From Candidatus Peribacteraceae bacterium (GTDB lineage: Bacteria; Patescibacteriota; Gracilibacteria; Peribacterales; Peribacteraceae): a DNA stretch of 64,000 bases. The position numbers and the translations under genes were made by a program. Below the pieces are notes generated by a model. That model had not been told where the DNA came from, did no database searches, and saw only the letters and a program-made list of their open reading frames with translations. This document shows positions 1 through 7,835 of this stretch, one piece after another; within the stretch, counting starts at the first letter, position 1; every line of letters begins with the position of its first letter. The stretch is from NCBI GenBank assembly GCA_018061945.1, contig JAGOTD010000001.1, forward strand, positions 87,050-151,049, given 5' to 3'.

Positions 1-201
1 ATCGATACTGTTACCGAACAGCTACTCGAAGATATTTTGCAAAAGCTGCCCAAGGAAACAACAAAGGTGATTATCGCCCATCGCCTGAACACGATCGAGA
101 ATGCCGATGAAATTTTCTTCGTGAACGCCGGTACGATTATCCGAGCCGGCTCCATGGAACATGCGGTGAAGATGCTGCTGGAGGGAAAGCGAGAGAGCTA
201 A
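1..201 (+). CDS. ABC transporter ATP-binding protein, C-terminal fragment
   Basis: The reading frame is open from base 1 to a TAA at 201 and encodes the last 66 residues of an ABC ATPase. What is visible is the region just after Walker B (IDTVTEQLLEDIL, with the D-loop acidic start) and the switch His in VIIAHRLNTIENADEI, followed by the usual VNAGTIIRAGSMEH segment. This spacing is typical of fused membrane-ATPase exporters of the MsbA/lipid or peptide exporter type, which act in the inner membrane. The permease half and Walker A lie outside the window, so the substrate cannot be judged. Confidence 0.85.
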   Translation: MDTVTEQLLEDILQKLPKETTKVIIAHRLNTIENADEIFFVNAGTIIRAGSMEHAVKMLLEGKRES

Positions 202-339
202 GGAGAAAACTGGCAGTTGTATTGCCAGCTTTCTTGACGTACAGGGAAAAAGTTTTATCAGGCAATAAAATGAAAAATGTACAGCTCTTTTCACTTTCAC
301 CCTATTCCTGACTTGCATTCATCATTAGAATCTGCGCGC

Positions 340-421
340 TACAGAAACCGCTGGAGTCAGGCTCTGATTCTTAAGGAACGGTGCAACGTAGTGCCGCTCT
401 TTGATTTCAACGGTTTCTGTA
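340..421 (+). promoter_or_regulatory. Long inverted repeat in the leader of the 441 surface-protein gene
   Basis: TACAGAAACCG (340-350) and CGGTTTCTGTA (411-421) are perfect 11-nt inverted repeats 60 nt apart. They end 19 nt before the ATG at 441. The arms could pair in RNA and enclose a large loop, or be two binding sites. A partial Shine-Dalgarno GAGG lies 8 nt before the ATG, downstream of the right arm. Function is inferred from position only. Confidence 0.4.
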
Positions 422-440
422 AAACCCTGAGGCACACCTC

Positions 441-1595
441 ATGTCACTGGTCTCGGCAATTCGTACAATTTTCCCAGGCCGCGTTCGCCCCATCAAGCGC
501 CGCTCGCGCAACGTCGTCCTTTCGGTCTTCGGGCCGTCAGCTTTCGATTCGCTCGAAACGAGAGCGTTGCTCTCGGGCACCGTCGCCAACCTCGCAATGG
601 TCCACTTCCCCCTGAATCACGCGCTCCCAGTCGGAAGCACGCAGGATCTCGCCAGCCTCACCTTCACGACGAATACGGCTGGCAAGCTCGACCTGGACAT
701 GACCGATCTGCTCGGCGATTCGGGTCAAGCGTCGACCTTCTCGACGCTCAAGATCTACAAGGTTACCAACGGCTGCAACCGCACTCTCGTCGGCACTTTG
801 TCACCCGAAACGGGCGACACGACCGTCTACGACCTCGTCACGCCCACGTCGGTTTCGGCGGGCAAGACCGAGTTCATCGTCACCGGAACAGTTCGCAATG
901 CCGTTCCTCAGGGAACGGCCATTCTCCTCGGCGTCGTCGGCGATCCGTCCGAGAACGACGTCACCTTCACCACGAACGGTGGGGTGACCCTTGACCAAAA
1001 CGACGGCTTGCTGACCAACAACGTGCTCCTCGTTGGAGCCGGCTCAGTCGGCAACGAGAACCAAGACCTGGTCGGCGACTTTCAGCTCATCACGGGTGGC
1101 GAGGTCAAGAGCGCTCGAAGCAACACACTCCTTGGCAGCCTGACCGACGGAGCGGTCAATACCCTCGGGTCCTTCAGGATCTACGCCACCCCCGGCACGA
1201 AGATCGACGAAGTACCTCTGCAGACCAAGATCTGCGGAGGCGTCGTCAACGTCGACACTCTCACCATCACGATCAACGGTCAGACCACGAACAATGGTCT
1301 CTACGTGACCAACTCCGACGACCAGATCGTGACTGGCAACCAGTCCTTCGGCGTCGCGCATTTCTCGCTCACCGAAAGCGGCGTCAATGCCACGGTCGGT
1401 GCTTGCGGCTACGTCGACATCGTCCTGAAGGGATTCGTGGACGTCATCGACTGCGTCGCGATTCAACAATCGGCACTCGTTGCCGGCGGGGTGGTGTGGA
1501 GCTTCAACAACGTGTACATCGCCGGCATCGACGGCTACGACACGCAGCTTATCTACGGAGGGCTCTACATTGGGCTGAAGAAGAAGAATTGCTAA
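441..1595 (+). CDS. Secreted surface protein with LExR-type N-terminus
   Basis: 384 residues. The N-terminus is basic (RVRPIKRRSR, residues 14-23) and is followed by LETRALLS at 38-45. This resembles the N-terminal LEPR-XLL signature known from large surface proteins of Planctomycetes and some proteobacteria. The rest is Thr/Asn/Gly-rich, looks like beta-sandwich sequence, has few Cys and ends in KKKNC. There is no hydrophobic signal peptide. Codon use is strikingly C/G-ending compared with neighbours, which fits either very high expression or foreign origin. A strong hairpin terminator follows. It could be an S-layer-like or pseudopilin-like coat protein; no enzyme motif is seen. The gene is certain; its role is inferred from composition and motif. 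Confidence 0.6.
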   Translation: MSLVSAIRTIFPGRVRPIKRRSRNVVLSVFGPSAFDSLETRALLSGTVANLAMVHFPLNHALPVGSTQDLASLTFTTNTAGKLDLDMTDLLGDSGQASTFSTLKIYKVTNGCNRTLVGTLSPETGDTTVYDLVTPTSVSAGKTEFIVTGTVRNAVPQGTAILLGVVGDPSENDVTFTTNGGVTLDQNDGLLTNNVLLVGAGSVGNENQDLVGDFQLITGGEVKSARSNTLLGSLTDGAVNTLGSFRIYATPGTKIDEVPLQTKICGGVVNVDTLTITINGQTTNNGLYVTNSDDQIVTGNQSFGVAHFSLTESGVNATVGACGYVDIVLKGFVDVIDCVAIQQSALVAGGVVWSFNNVYIAGIDGYDTQLIYGGLYIGLKKKNC

Positions 1596-1645
1596 GACGA
1601 TCGGATCCATCCGATCTGTCTCCTCAGAAACCGTTCAAAGAGCTC

Positions 1646-1678
1646 GCCGCCTGTCCTTCGGGATAGGCGGCAGCTTTT
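1646..1678 (+). terminator. Intrinsic terminator after the 441 gene
   Basis: GCCGCCTGTCC (1646-1656), loop TTCG, GGATAGGCGGC (1661-1671), then AGCTTTT. It is an 11-pair GC-rich stem with one G-T pair, capped by a stable UUCG tetraloop. It lies 50 nt after the stop codon. Confidence 0.8.
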
Positions 1679-1730
1679 ACGTACGCGAATATATCGCAGA
1701 TCCCCTTCGCTTCGTTTACAATCGAAATAC

Positions 1731-2312
1731 ATGCCGATTCTCCCCTTCAAAACCTCTGGCGATTTCCGCAATTGGCTTTTGAAAAATCATGATAAAGAAA
1801 AAGAATTGTGGATCGTGTATTACAAAAAAGCGAACGACAAGCAGACGATCAAATATAAAGAAGCTGTCGATGAGGCGCTGTGTTTTGGTTGGATTGATGG
1901 CGTTGCTAATGCGATTGATGATGTGTCGTACAAGCAACGTTTTACCCCGCGCACGAAAAAAAGTATCTGGAGCCAAGTGAATATCCGGCGTGTTGCCGAG
2001 CTTACGAAAGCCGGTCGCATGCATGAATCGGGTTTAATGGTCTTTAAAAATCGTGACCCGAAGCGAGAGAAGCTCTACTCGGCCGAGCAGAAAGATTTAG
2101 CATTTGATCCGCTGTCACTCAAACGTTTTAAAGCCAACAAAAAAGCGTGGGCGTTTTTCCAAAGCAAACCACCGTCGTATCAGAAGCCGGCAATCTGGTG
2201 GATAGTTGGGGCCAAGAAACCAGAAACCAAAGAAGCGCATTTACAGACGCTTATACAAGACAGTGAAGAGTGGCGAACGCTTAAGCATTTAACGCGCAAG
2301 CTGAAGAAATAA
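1731..2312 (+). CDS. YdeI/OmpD-associated family protein
   Basis: 193 residues matching the YdeI (OmdA) family by eye: the KELWIVYYKK strand, then EALCFGWIDG, then a long basic middle (FTPRTKKSIWSQVN) and a C-terminal helical part ending in RKLKK. The family is cytoplasmic. Members have been linked to envelope stress and bacteriocin protection, but no reaction is established. TACAAT at 1717-1722 lies 8 nt before the ATG, so the mRNA is probably leaderless. It converges with the next gene, 1 nt between stops. Confidence 0.75.
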   Translation: MPILPFKTSGDFRNWLLKNHDKEKELWIVYYKKANDKQTIKYKEAVDEALCFGWIDGVANAIDDVSYKQRFTPRTKKSIWSQVNIRRVAELTKAGRMHESGLMVFKNRDPKREKLYSAEQKDLAFDPLSLKRFKANKKAWAFFQSKPPSYQKPAIWWIVGAKKPETKEAHLQTLIQDSEEWRTLKHLTRKLKK

Positions 2313-2313
2313 T

Positions 2314-2715
2314 TTAGGCTGCGCGATTTTGAGCTTCCACAGGATTTTTGCGCGCCGGAGAAAACGGCACCATCTGCTTTTTCAAACCTTGTAGCGCACC
2401 TGCTGTACCGCCTGTTACTTCGCTTCGCGTTACTTTTTCACCGAATTTCGGCACAGGGATAGGAATGAATTTCAGTACATTGCCCAAAAGCCTTAGCGCC
2501 CCTCCCGCCATGCCAAGTGTGGCGGCTGTCACTACCTTAAGTGGCAGCGATACCGTACTTTTCATCGCGTTCTTTACACTCGCAGAAATCGCCGGAATCG
2601 GATTTTTACCAGTAAACGTTTCGACTCCCGCCATCGCAGCATGCACAGGCACAGTGGCGACAGTTTTGACTGTCTCTCCGATGTTACCTTTGATCGTTTC
2701 GAATGTTTTACCCAT
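2314..2715 (-). CDS. Small hypothetical protein with central hydrophobic stretch
   Basis: 133 residues, not recognised. The sequence has an amphipathic start, an Ala/Val-rich hydrophobic region (about residues 55-90, LPLKVVTAATLGMAGGALRL then FIPIPVP) and a basic tail. It is probably membrane-associated. The start is supported by a TATAAT box (complement of 2723-2728) 7 nt before the ATG. No enzymatic motif is seen. Confidence 0.6.
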   Translation of the reverse strand: MGKTFETIKGNIGETVKTVATVPVHAAMAGVETFTGKNPIPAISASVKNAMKSTVSLPLKVVTAATLGMAGGALRLLGNVLKFIPIPVPKFGEKVTRSEVTGGTAGALQGLKKQMVPFSPARKNPVEAQNRAA

Positions 2716-2751
2716 ACTCTATATTATACAATAAATCGTATAAAATAGCTA

Positions 2752-3792
2752 TTATGCCACGGGATTTGGATACATTTCATGAATCTCCTCGATGCCTTTG
2801 AGCACATCTACCGACAAAACCATGTCGCCTGTTTCTATGTCTTCTTTTAGCTGATCAAGATTCGATGCGCCGATAATATTACTCGTCACAAACGGCTGCA
2901 TGTTTACAAAAGCCAGCGACATTTGAGCGAGTGACAGTCCGTGTTTCTTGGCAAGATCGGCGTAGAGCTGTGTGACTTTCTGTACCTGCGGGCTGCGATA
3001 GCGAGCGGCAAATTGCGGATGCAGAGTGAAACGACCGCCTTTTGGTATATTGCCGCCCAGATAGCGCCCACCGAGGACGCCATAACCGAGAGGAGAATAG
3101 GCAAGCAAGCCAATGTCTGCGCGCATGGAAACTTCGGCCATACTGATGTCGTAGTGACGATTAAGAAGATTGTACGGATTTTGCACGCTGATCATCCGCG
3201 GCAAATTTTTCTCTTTCGCAACACGTAAAAACTCCAGAGTTCCCCACGGCGTTTCGTTAGACAATCCTACGTAACGAACCTTGCCACTTTTGACGATCGC
3301 GCTGAGTGCCTCGAGGGTTTCTTCTATCGGCGTTGCCTGTTCTTTTTCCTGATGTACATATCCGCGCTCACCGAAATAATTCACATTTCTATCCGGCCAA
3401 TGAAGCTGGTACAGATCGATGACATCCGTTTGCAAACGCCTGAGACTCTCGTCGAGCGCCGCTTCAATATTGGCTTTGTCGAGGCGATTATCGCCGGTAC
3501 GAATATGAGTGTAACGATTGGGTCCGCCTACTTTGGACGCGAGAACAATCTCGTTTCGCTTTCCGGTTTTCTTGAGCCATCTGCCAATAATGCGCTCTGT
3601 TTCGCCGTATGTATCGGCCTGGCTCGGGATGGGATACATTTCGGCAGTATCGATAAAATTGATGCCACTACCTACAGCATAATCGAGCTGCGCATGCGCA
3701 TCGGCTTCGGCTACCTGATGACCGTAGCTCATGGTGCCGAGACAAATCTTGCTAATGCGCAAATCGGTCGTACTGAGAGTCGTGAATTTCAT
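2752..3792 (-). CDS. Aldo/keto reductase, Tas-like
   Basis: 346 residues, the same length as E. coli Tas. The fold starts with TTDLRISKICLGTMSYG; the catalytic tetrad is visible as D48 (FIDTAEMY), Y53, K87 (ASKVGG) and H131 (LYQLHWPDRN). The C-terminal coenzyme segment contains IIGASNLDQL. The family reduces aldehydes and ketones with NADPH in the cytoplasm; the physiological substrate cannot be read from sequence. It is transcribed away from the dispersed repeat that begins about 55 nt upstream. Confidence 0.88.
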   Translation of the reverse strand: MKFTTLSTTDLRISKICLGTMSYGHQVAEADAHAQLDYAVGSGINFIDTAEMYPIPSQADTYGETERIIGRWLKKTGKRNEIVLASKVGGPNRYTHIRTGDNRLDKANIEAALDESLRRLQTDVIDLYQLHWPDRNVNYFGERGYVHQEKEQATPIEETLEALSAIVKSGKVRYVGLSNETPWGTLEFLRVAKEKNLPRMISVQNPYNLLNRHYDISMAEVSMRADIGLLAYSPLGYGVLGGRYLGGNIPKGGRFTLHPQFAARYRSPQVQKVTQLYADLAKKHGLSLAQMSLAFVNMQPFVTSNIIGASNLDQLKEDIETGDMVLSVDVLKGIEEIHEMYPNPVA

Positions 3793-3846
3793 AGAAGAAA
3801 CGGAAGTGAGTACAAACTGTAGAGGGAAGATAGCATTTTCTCAATG

Positions 3847-3992
3847 CCCTCACCCCCAACCCCTCTCCCCGCTAAAGCGGGCTAGAGGGGAGCTCTGTTT
3901 TTTATGTAATAGATTGATGATTGAATTCAAAATATTTTTAGAAAATGTCCCTCTCCCTGCTTCAGCAGGGAGAGGGTGGCCGTAGGCCGGGC
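3847..3992 (+). repeat. Dispersed bipartite hairpin repeat, copy 1
   Basis: Two imperfect hairpins separated by an AT-rich spacer. The left one is CCCTCACCCCCAACCCCTCT followed by a CCCGCTAAAGCGGG core and AGAGGGG. The right one is CCCTCTCCCTGCTTCAGCAG followed by GGAGAGGG and TGGCCGTAGGCCGGGC. The reverse complement of the whole element matches 18311-18442, with different but still self-complementary stem cores. It looks like a REP/MITE-type non-autonomous element; no RAYT transposase is seen here. Confidence 0.75.
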
Positions 3993-4053
3993 TTGCCGGC
4001 CGTAGCTCTAGAGAGCAAAGGCTGGTGAGAGACGTATACTGTATACTTCTCGC

Positions 4054-4605
4054 ATGCCTTCAAAAAATTCAACTATTCGCTTCGTCGCCTTTCTGCGCGG
4101 CATCAACGTAGGCGGCAATAAAATAATTCCGATGGCGAAGCTCAAGACAATGTTTGAATTACTCGGTTTTACAAATGTGAAGACCTTACTGGCAACTGGC
4201 AATATTCTCTTTGATGCATCCGAAACGAAGCCCGAAAAACTAGTGACACTTATCGAGAAGAAGATCGAAGCGACATTTGATTTACATTCGCACGCGATTG
4301 TTCGCACGCTGGATAATCTGCAAAAACTGATTGATCGAGAGCCATTCAAGAAAATCAAAGTGACGCCAGAAAAACGCTTGTACATAACGTTTCTGGCAGC
4401 AAAGCCGACAAGCAAGCTTGTAATTCCCTATCGATCACCGACGAATGATTTTGAAATCTTATCTGTGAGCGATACAGAGATTTGCAGCGTCTTAACCCTC
4501 AATCCAAAAACACGATCTGTCGACGCCATGCAAATACTCGAAAAAGAATATGGTAAAAATGTGACGACGAGAAACTGGAATACGGTGATGAAATTAGTAA
4601 GGTAG
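4054..4605 (+). CDS. DUF1697 family protein
   Basis: 183 residues with the family's two landmarks, FLRGINVGGNKIIPMAKLK near residue 12 and LLATGNILFDA near residue 45. The C-terminal part ends in RNWNTVMKLV, as usual for the family. Members are soluble and of unknown biochemical role. TATACT at 4042-4047 stands 6 nt before the ATG, so translation probably starts on a leaderless mRNA. Confidence 0.85.
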   Translation: MPSKNSTIRFVAFLRGINVGGNKIIPMAKLKTMFELLGFTNVKTLLATGNILFDASETKPEKLVTLIEKKIEATFDLHSHAIVRTLDNLQKLIDREPFKKIKVTPEKRLYITFLAAKPTSKLVIPYRSPTNDFEILSVSDTEICSVLTLNPKTRSVDAMQILEKEYGKNVTTRNWNTVMKLVR

Positions 4606-4650
4606 GTACTGTAAGTAAAATAGGTATAGTAGGTAAAACTACAATGCTGA

Positions 4651-4779
4651 AAAGCCGCATTCTGTAAGAAACTGACAACGTGGAACGCCGATACAGAAGC
4701 TCACCTGAAGGCGAATGGTGACAAAATGCTCACTCAGCTGATGTGGTGGGCAAAGGCACTAAAGGCGGCGAGAGCGTAA
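4651..4779 (+). pseudogene. 3' remnant of a small gene, possibly flavodoxin-like reductase
   Basis: An open stretch without a start codon encodes about 42 residues ending LMWWAKALKAARA and a TAA at 4777-4779. It begins just after an in-frame TGA (4648-4650). The helical, Trp-rich tail resembles C-termini of NADPH-dependent FMN reductase-like proteins, but the match is by eye and weak. No upstream half is seen, so it is read as a truncated gene. Confidence 0.3.
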
Positions 4780-4822
4780 TCTGATGATGTAGCAGTCATG
4801 ATTTTTCGGGTATAGTTCTGCT

Positions 4823-5281
4823 ATGGCCATGTTCGTGCATCTGACGCTCGAAAAAAATAGTAGTCGCATCAAGCGAAATGGCATTGCCAAGGCTGCAACT
4901 ACTATCGAAGGCACGAAAGGTGTATATGCCATGCCGGTCACTGCCGATTATGCTATCGGCTTGCAGTGGGTGCGAGAACTTAAACGCTTTAAAAAAGGCT
5001 CAATTGTAGCTGTGCAATTTCGCATTCCAGATGATGAGCCGATTCTCTTGGGCCACTATCATCATCGTCACGATGTCATGAAAAGCGCTGAGGCTGTCGG
5101 CATGTTCATGAAACTGCCAGACGCGCGCGGCTACGAAGTGATCATCCCTCGCCGCATCGAGGCAGATGAAATTCACAGCATCAAGCCTGTATCGCAGACA
5201 GTGGGATGGCGATACTTTCCAGATTCTCATGGCACAAAACCACGTCCAAAAAAATCTACACACCAACAATCCTCACTATAA
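4823..5281 (+). CDS. Hypothetical protein (unrecognised)
   Basis: 152 residues, soluble, with a His-rich patch (LLGHYHHRHD near residues 75-84) and a Lys-rich tail (PRPKKSTHQQ). The N-terminal pattern VHLTLEKNSSRIKRNGI, a His followed by a segment leading to KRNGI and then KGVYAMPV, loosely recalls ADP-ribosyltransferase-like folds. This is only a suggestion. TATAGT at 4811-4816 lies 6 nt before the ATG and supports the start. Confidence 0.55.
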   Translation: MAMFVHLTLEKNSSRIKRNGIAKAATTIEGTKGVYAMPVTADYAIGLQWVRELKRFKKGSIVAVQFRIPDDEPILLGHYHHRHDVMKSAEAVGMFMKLPDARGYEVIIPRRIEADEIHSIKPVSQTVGWRYFPDSHGTKPRPKKSTHQQSSL

Positions 5282-5359
5282 AAAACCGCCGCTCGTCTCT
5301 GTGGCTCCCAGTGAGTGTAGTCGGGGATGCGCCAACTAAAATGCAGCAATGAAATATTG

Positions 5360-5707
5360 TTATTTCTTTCTCTTGATTTTTGGAACTTTGGCTTTTGACT
5401 TCTTCTCCTTCACCTCCCCCGCCGTCTTTACAATCAACTCAGACAAAAAATCCCGATCTTCCCATTTATCTTCCTCTATCAAAAAATACATCTTGCTGCC
5501 TGGGTACGCTGGTGCTTCGGTTACATCGCCGAGAAATTGCCGACCAGCAACTGTGGGTTTTACAAACAGCCGATCGTCGCAAATGAATGCCACGACTTTA
5601 TCGTTACAATAGAGCGCATATTCACCGAACATTCTGCGGCTGCGCATATCCCCTGCTGCCGCGAGCTGATCAACCAGGAAATCGGCGGTGGATTGCTTGG
5701 AGGCCAT
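5360..5707 (-). CDS. TfoX/Sxy N-terminal domain protein
   Basis: 115 residues that correspond to the TfoX N-terminal domain: RRMFGEYALYCNDKVVAFI, LFVKPT and AYPGSKMYFLIEED, followed by a Lys-rich tail. In proteobacteria Sxy/TfoX activates competence genes together with CRP. Isolated N-terminal-domain proteins like this one are common and their role is unknown. There is no C-terminal TfoX domain. Confidence 0.8.
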   Translation of the reverse strand: MASKQSTADFLVDQLAAAGDMRSRRMFGEYALYCNDKVVAFICDDRLFVKPTVAGRQFLGDVTEAPAYPGSKMYFLIEEDKWEDRDFLSELIVKTAGEVKEKKSKAKVPKIKRKK

Positions 5708-5773
5708 ATGGAGAGATAGTACTGAAATACTGAATCTGCGTCAGCATATCGCCCTACGGAAGCCAGTAATTTA

Positions 5774-5801
5774 TTGACTATTTTACTATATATTTTATAT
5801 T
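5774..5801 (+). promoter_or_regulatory. Sigma70-type promoter abutting a start codon
   Basis: TTGACT (5774-5779), 16-nt spacer, TATATT (5796-5801), and then only 6 nt to the ATG at 5808. This is the clearest -35/-10 pair among the leaderless genes of the window and fixes the start of the following gene. Confidence 0.7.
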
Positions 5802-5807
5802 GTGAAT

Positions 5808-6496
5808 ATGACCATTGCACATCCCGACACAATCAAGCCAGAAGACATAGATGCTCTCGTTGATACAGTTTTAGATAGAATTTTTGAGGCACAACCCGAT
5901 ACGATTTATTTTCAACTCCAGACTCAGGCTGATCTGAGAAAAAAAGTTCACATCTTGCTAAAAAATCATCCCCTCTCTCAGGAGAGTCTTTCTGAGTTTA
6001 TACAAAAGCAAGCGAAATACTACGCTGGTTTAATAACGGGTTTACTGAAGAATATCGCAGAGAATTTGAGAAGGATTTTAAGGGTTATAGCGAGAGCAAT
6101 GCCAATTATGCTCTCTATCTAGAAGATGCTGCTATCGATTCCGCTGTTACATATATGCAAAGGAAAATGGGCATGCACGAAGCTGTTATTGATGATAAGA
6201 ATGGGGCACTGCTTCAGGAAATTCGAGAATCATTTGGCGAAAGAATCAATGTCTATGCCAAAGTTATTGCGCATAAAGAAAAACATAAAAATTTCCGCCC
6301 CAAAAAAAGCAAAGCTCCGAGAATAGAAACCTCAGACAAATATGCTCGCACAAAAGAACCAAAACTTAGTGCCGATGCATTGCGTAGAGCCATCCCCGCA
6401 AAAGCAACTGATCGAAACGAGGATAGCGCATTACGCTTTCATGAATTGCCAGATCGTCCTTATGCTGATCGTCGCGTTCGAGGCGTCAAACTGTAA
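5808..6496 (+). pseudogene. Hypothetical gene broken by one frameshift
   Basis: The first frame runs from ATG 5808 (MTIAHPDTIKPEDIDALVD) and stops at 6120-6122. A second frame, shifted by -1, is open from 5996 and continues to the stop at 6494-6496 (GFTEEYRREFEKDFKGY ... RRVRGVKL). Joining them near GGTTTAATAACGGG (about 6028-6040) by restoring one T gives a continuous protein of about 229 residues. The joined product is helical and charged, with a Lys-rich C-terminal third, and is not recognised. It may be a genuine pseudogene, an assembly error in a homopolymer, or a programmed shift. Confidence 0.55.
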
Positions 6497-6502
6497 ACAC
6501 TG

Positions 6503-6994
6503 TCACCGCATCCCCATCGCCTGTTCTATATCTTTGGCAACGTGAATCGGGTGTGGAACAAGAGTGATATCCGGACCGGTCTCGAATTTCAATGTTCCGT
6601 AGCGAAGCACCGTTTGCAGTAAACCATGCTTCTGCGCTTCCACTGTCTCCATAATGGTAAAAGCATATTCGGTCATTTTCTCCTCCAAGAAAAGTTTGTC
6701 GCGTATCCAGATAACACGCTGATTAGTGATGATAATATGAACAGACAGCTCGCACAGAAGTGTGATAAAAAACCAGTGATGCGCGAAAAGAAACAAGCTG
6801 AGGCCGGCAAAAAACGATGCGTACGGAATCCATGCCGAGTGGTAAGCGGTGAGGCCGGCAACAAAAAACAAAGCGCCGCTTAGAAGCAATAGCACGCTGT
6901 AGACAAAGAAAAGGAAAATATATTTGATCCAGTGCTGATGCACAACGCGGATGATCTTCTCGCCGTTTGGGGAGGAGGCAAAAAAGTACGTCAT
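6503..6994 (-). CDS. PH-domain membrane protein
   Basis: 163 residues. Two hydrophobic segments (about 24-47 and 55-80) are followed by a bacterial PH-like domain with the signature IIITNQRVIWIRDKLFLEEKM and GTLKFETG. This is the YdbT/DUF304-type layout (bPH2) of membrane-tethered PH proteins, whose function is generally unknown. Its ATG lies directly after the stop of the gene at 6996-7286, so the two are an operon. Confidence 0.75.
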   Translation of the reverse strand: MTYFFASSPNGEKIIRVVHQHWIKYIFLFFVYSVLLLLSGALFFVAGLTAYHSAWIPYASFFAGLSLFLFAHHWFFITLLCELSVHIIITNQRVIWIRDKLFLEEKMTEYAFTIMETVEAQKHGLLQTVLRYGTLKFETGPDITLVPHPIHVAKDIEQAMGMR

Positions 6995-6995
6995 A

Positions 6996-7286
6996 TTACA
7001 GAATGTGCGGCTGGAAGAAGAACAAATAGGTGGTAATGATGGTAATAATCACGGTGGAAATAATATAGATCCACAAAAAAACTCGCTGGGTTTTTTCCGC
7101 ATTCTTACGATATTCATTGCCCTCCATACCTTCGAAAAATCCTGCATGCCTGCGCATCATTTTGGCAAAGGAATACCATGCTGCTGCCAGAAAAATGAGG
7201 GACGCTACCTGTATGAGTGTTACGACCAGTACCAGCGAGAGACTGACAGGTGTGGCAAAGAGTGCTTGAGGGTACACTGTATCCAT
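6996..7286 (-). CDS. Small two-helix membrane protein
   Basis: 96 residues with two strong membrane segments (about 13-38 and 70-93) separated by a basic loop (KMMRRHAGFFEGMEGNEYRKNAEKTQ, positions 39-64 approximately). It is not recognised. A longer upstream start is possible in frame, but TACACT (complement of 7294-7299) sits 7 nt before this ATG, so I chose it. It precedes the PH-domain gene in the same operon and may be its membrane partner. Confidence 0.6.
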   Translation of the reverse strand: MDTVYPQALFATPVSLSLVLVVTLIQVASLIFLAAAWYSFAKMMRRHAGFFEGMEGNEYRKNAEKTQRVFLWIYIISTVIITIITTYLFFFQPHIL

Positions 7287-7320
7287 AGATACCAGTGTAT
7301 CACTCCTCCTGCCGGTTCCT

Positions 7321-7785
7321 ATGCCATCCATTCACTTCATCTACTCTTCCACAAGCGGCAATACCGAATATGTTGTTGATACGGTGGCAAAAACAATCTT
7401 GTCGATAGCACCAGACACGCACATCGAAATACAGCGAGCGGAACAAGCGACGGCGCAAGATCTTGTGCGCGGAGATATTGTCATTCTCGGCTCGGGCACC
7501 TGGAATACAGGCGGACGGGAAGGGCAGCTGAATATGTATATGCACCAACTGCTGATGGAACGTGCCAAGGATATCGACCTGCAGGGAAAGCCTCTGACAT
7601 TCGTAAGTCTGGGTGACGATCGCTATTATTTCCGCACCCGATGTACCGAACATTTCCTGCGCTTTGCACGTGAGCATAAAGGAACGCTGCTTGTGCCGCC
7701 GCTGATTATCGTCAATGAACCGTACGGACAGGAGGAGCGAATCGCGCGATGGGCAAACAAGCTCATGAGTAAATGTGCAAAGTGA
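7321..7785 (+). CDS. Flavodoxin-like protein
   Basis: 154 residues. The FMN phosphate loop SSTSGNTEYV is at 9-18, the 60s-type loop at GSGTWNTGGREGQ, and the 90s-type loop at SLGDDRYYF. Length fits short-chain flavodoxins (about 140-180), which carry electrons in the cytoplasm. GDDRYYF departs a little from the usual GD.x.Y pattern. It is divergent from the small membrane-protein operon. Confidence 0.82.
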   Translation: MPSIHFIYSSTSGNTEYVVDTVAKTILSIAPDTHIEIQRAEQATAQDLVRGDIVILGSGTWNTGGREGQLNMYMHQLLMERAKDIDLQGKPLTFVSLGDDRYYFRTRCTEHFLRFAREHKGTLLVPPLIIVNEPYGQEERIARWANKLMSKCAK

Positions 7786-7835
7786 CGCACATAAGAAGCG
7801 AGACTACCGATAAACGCACCTGCTACACTACTTGC

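Noticed and set aside
1044..1610. 188-residue minus-strand frame antisense to the 441 surface gene
   Set aside because: High-GC shadow frame; the plus frame has the motif, codon bias and terminator.
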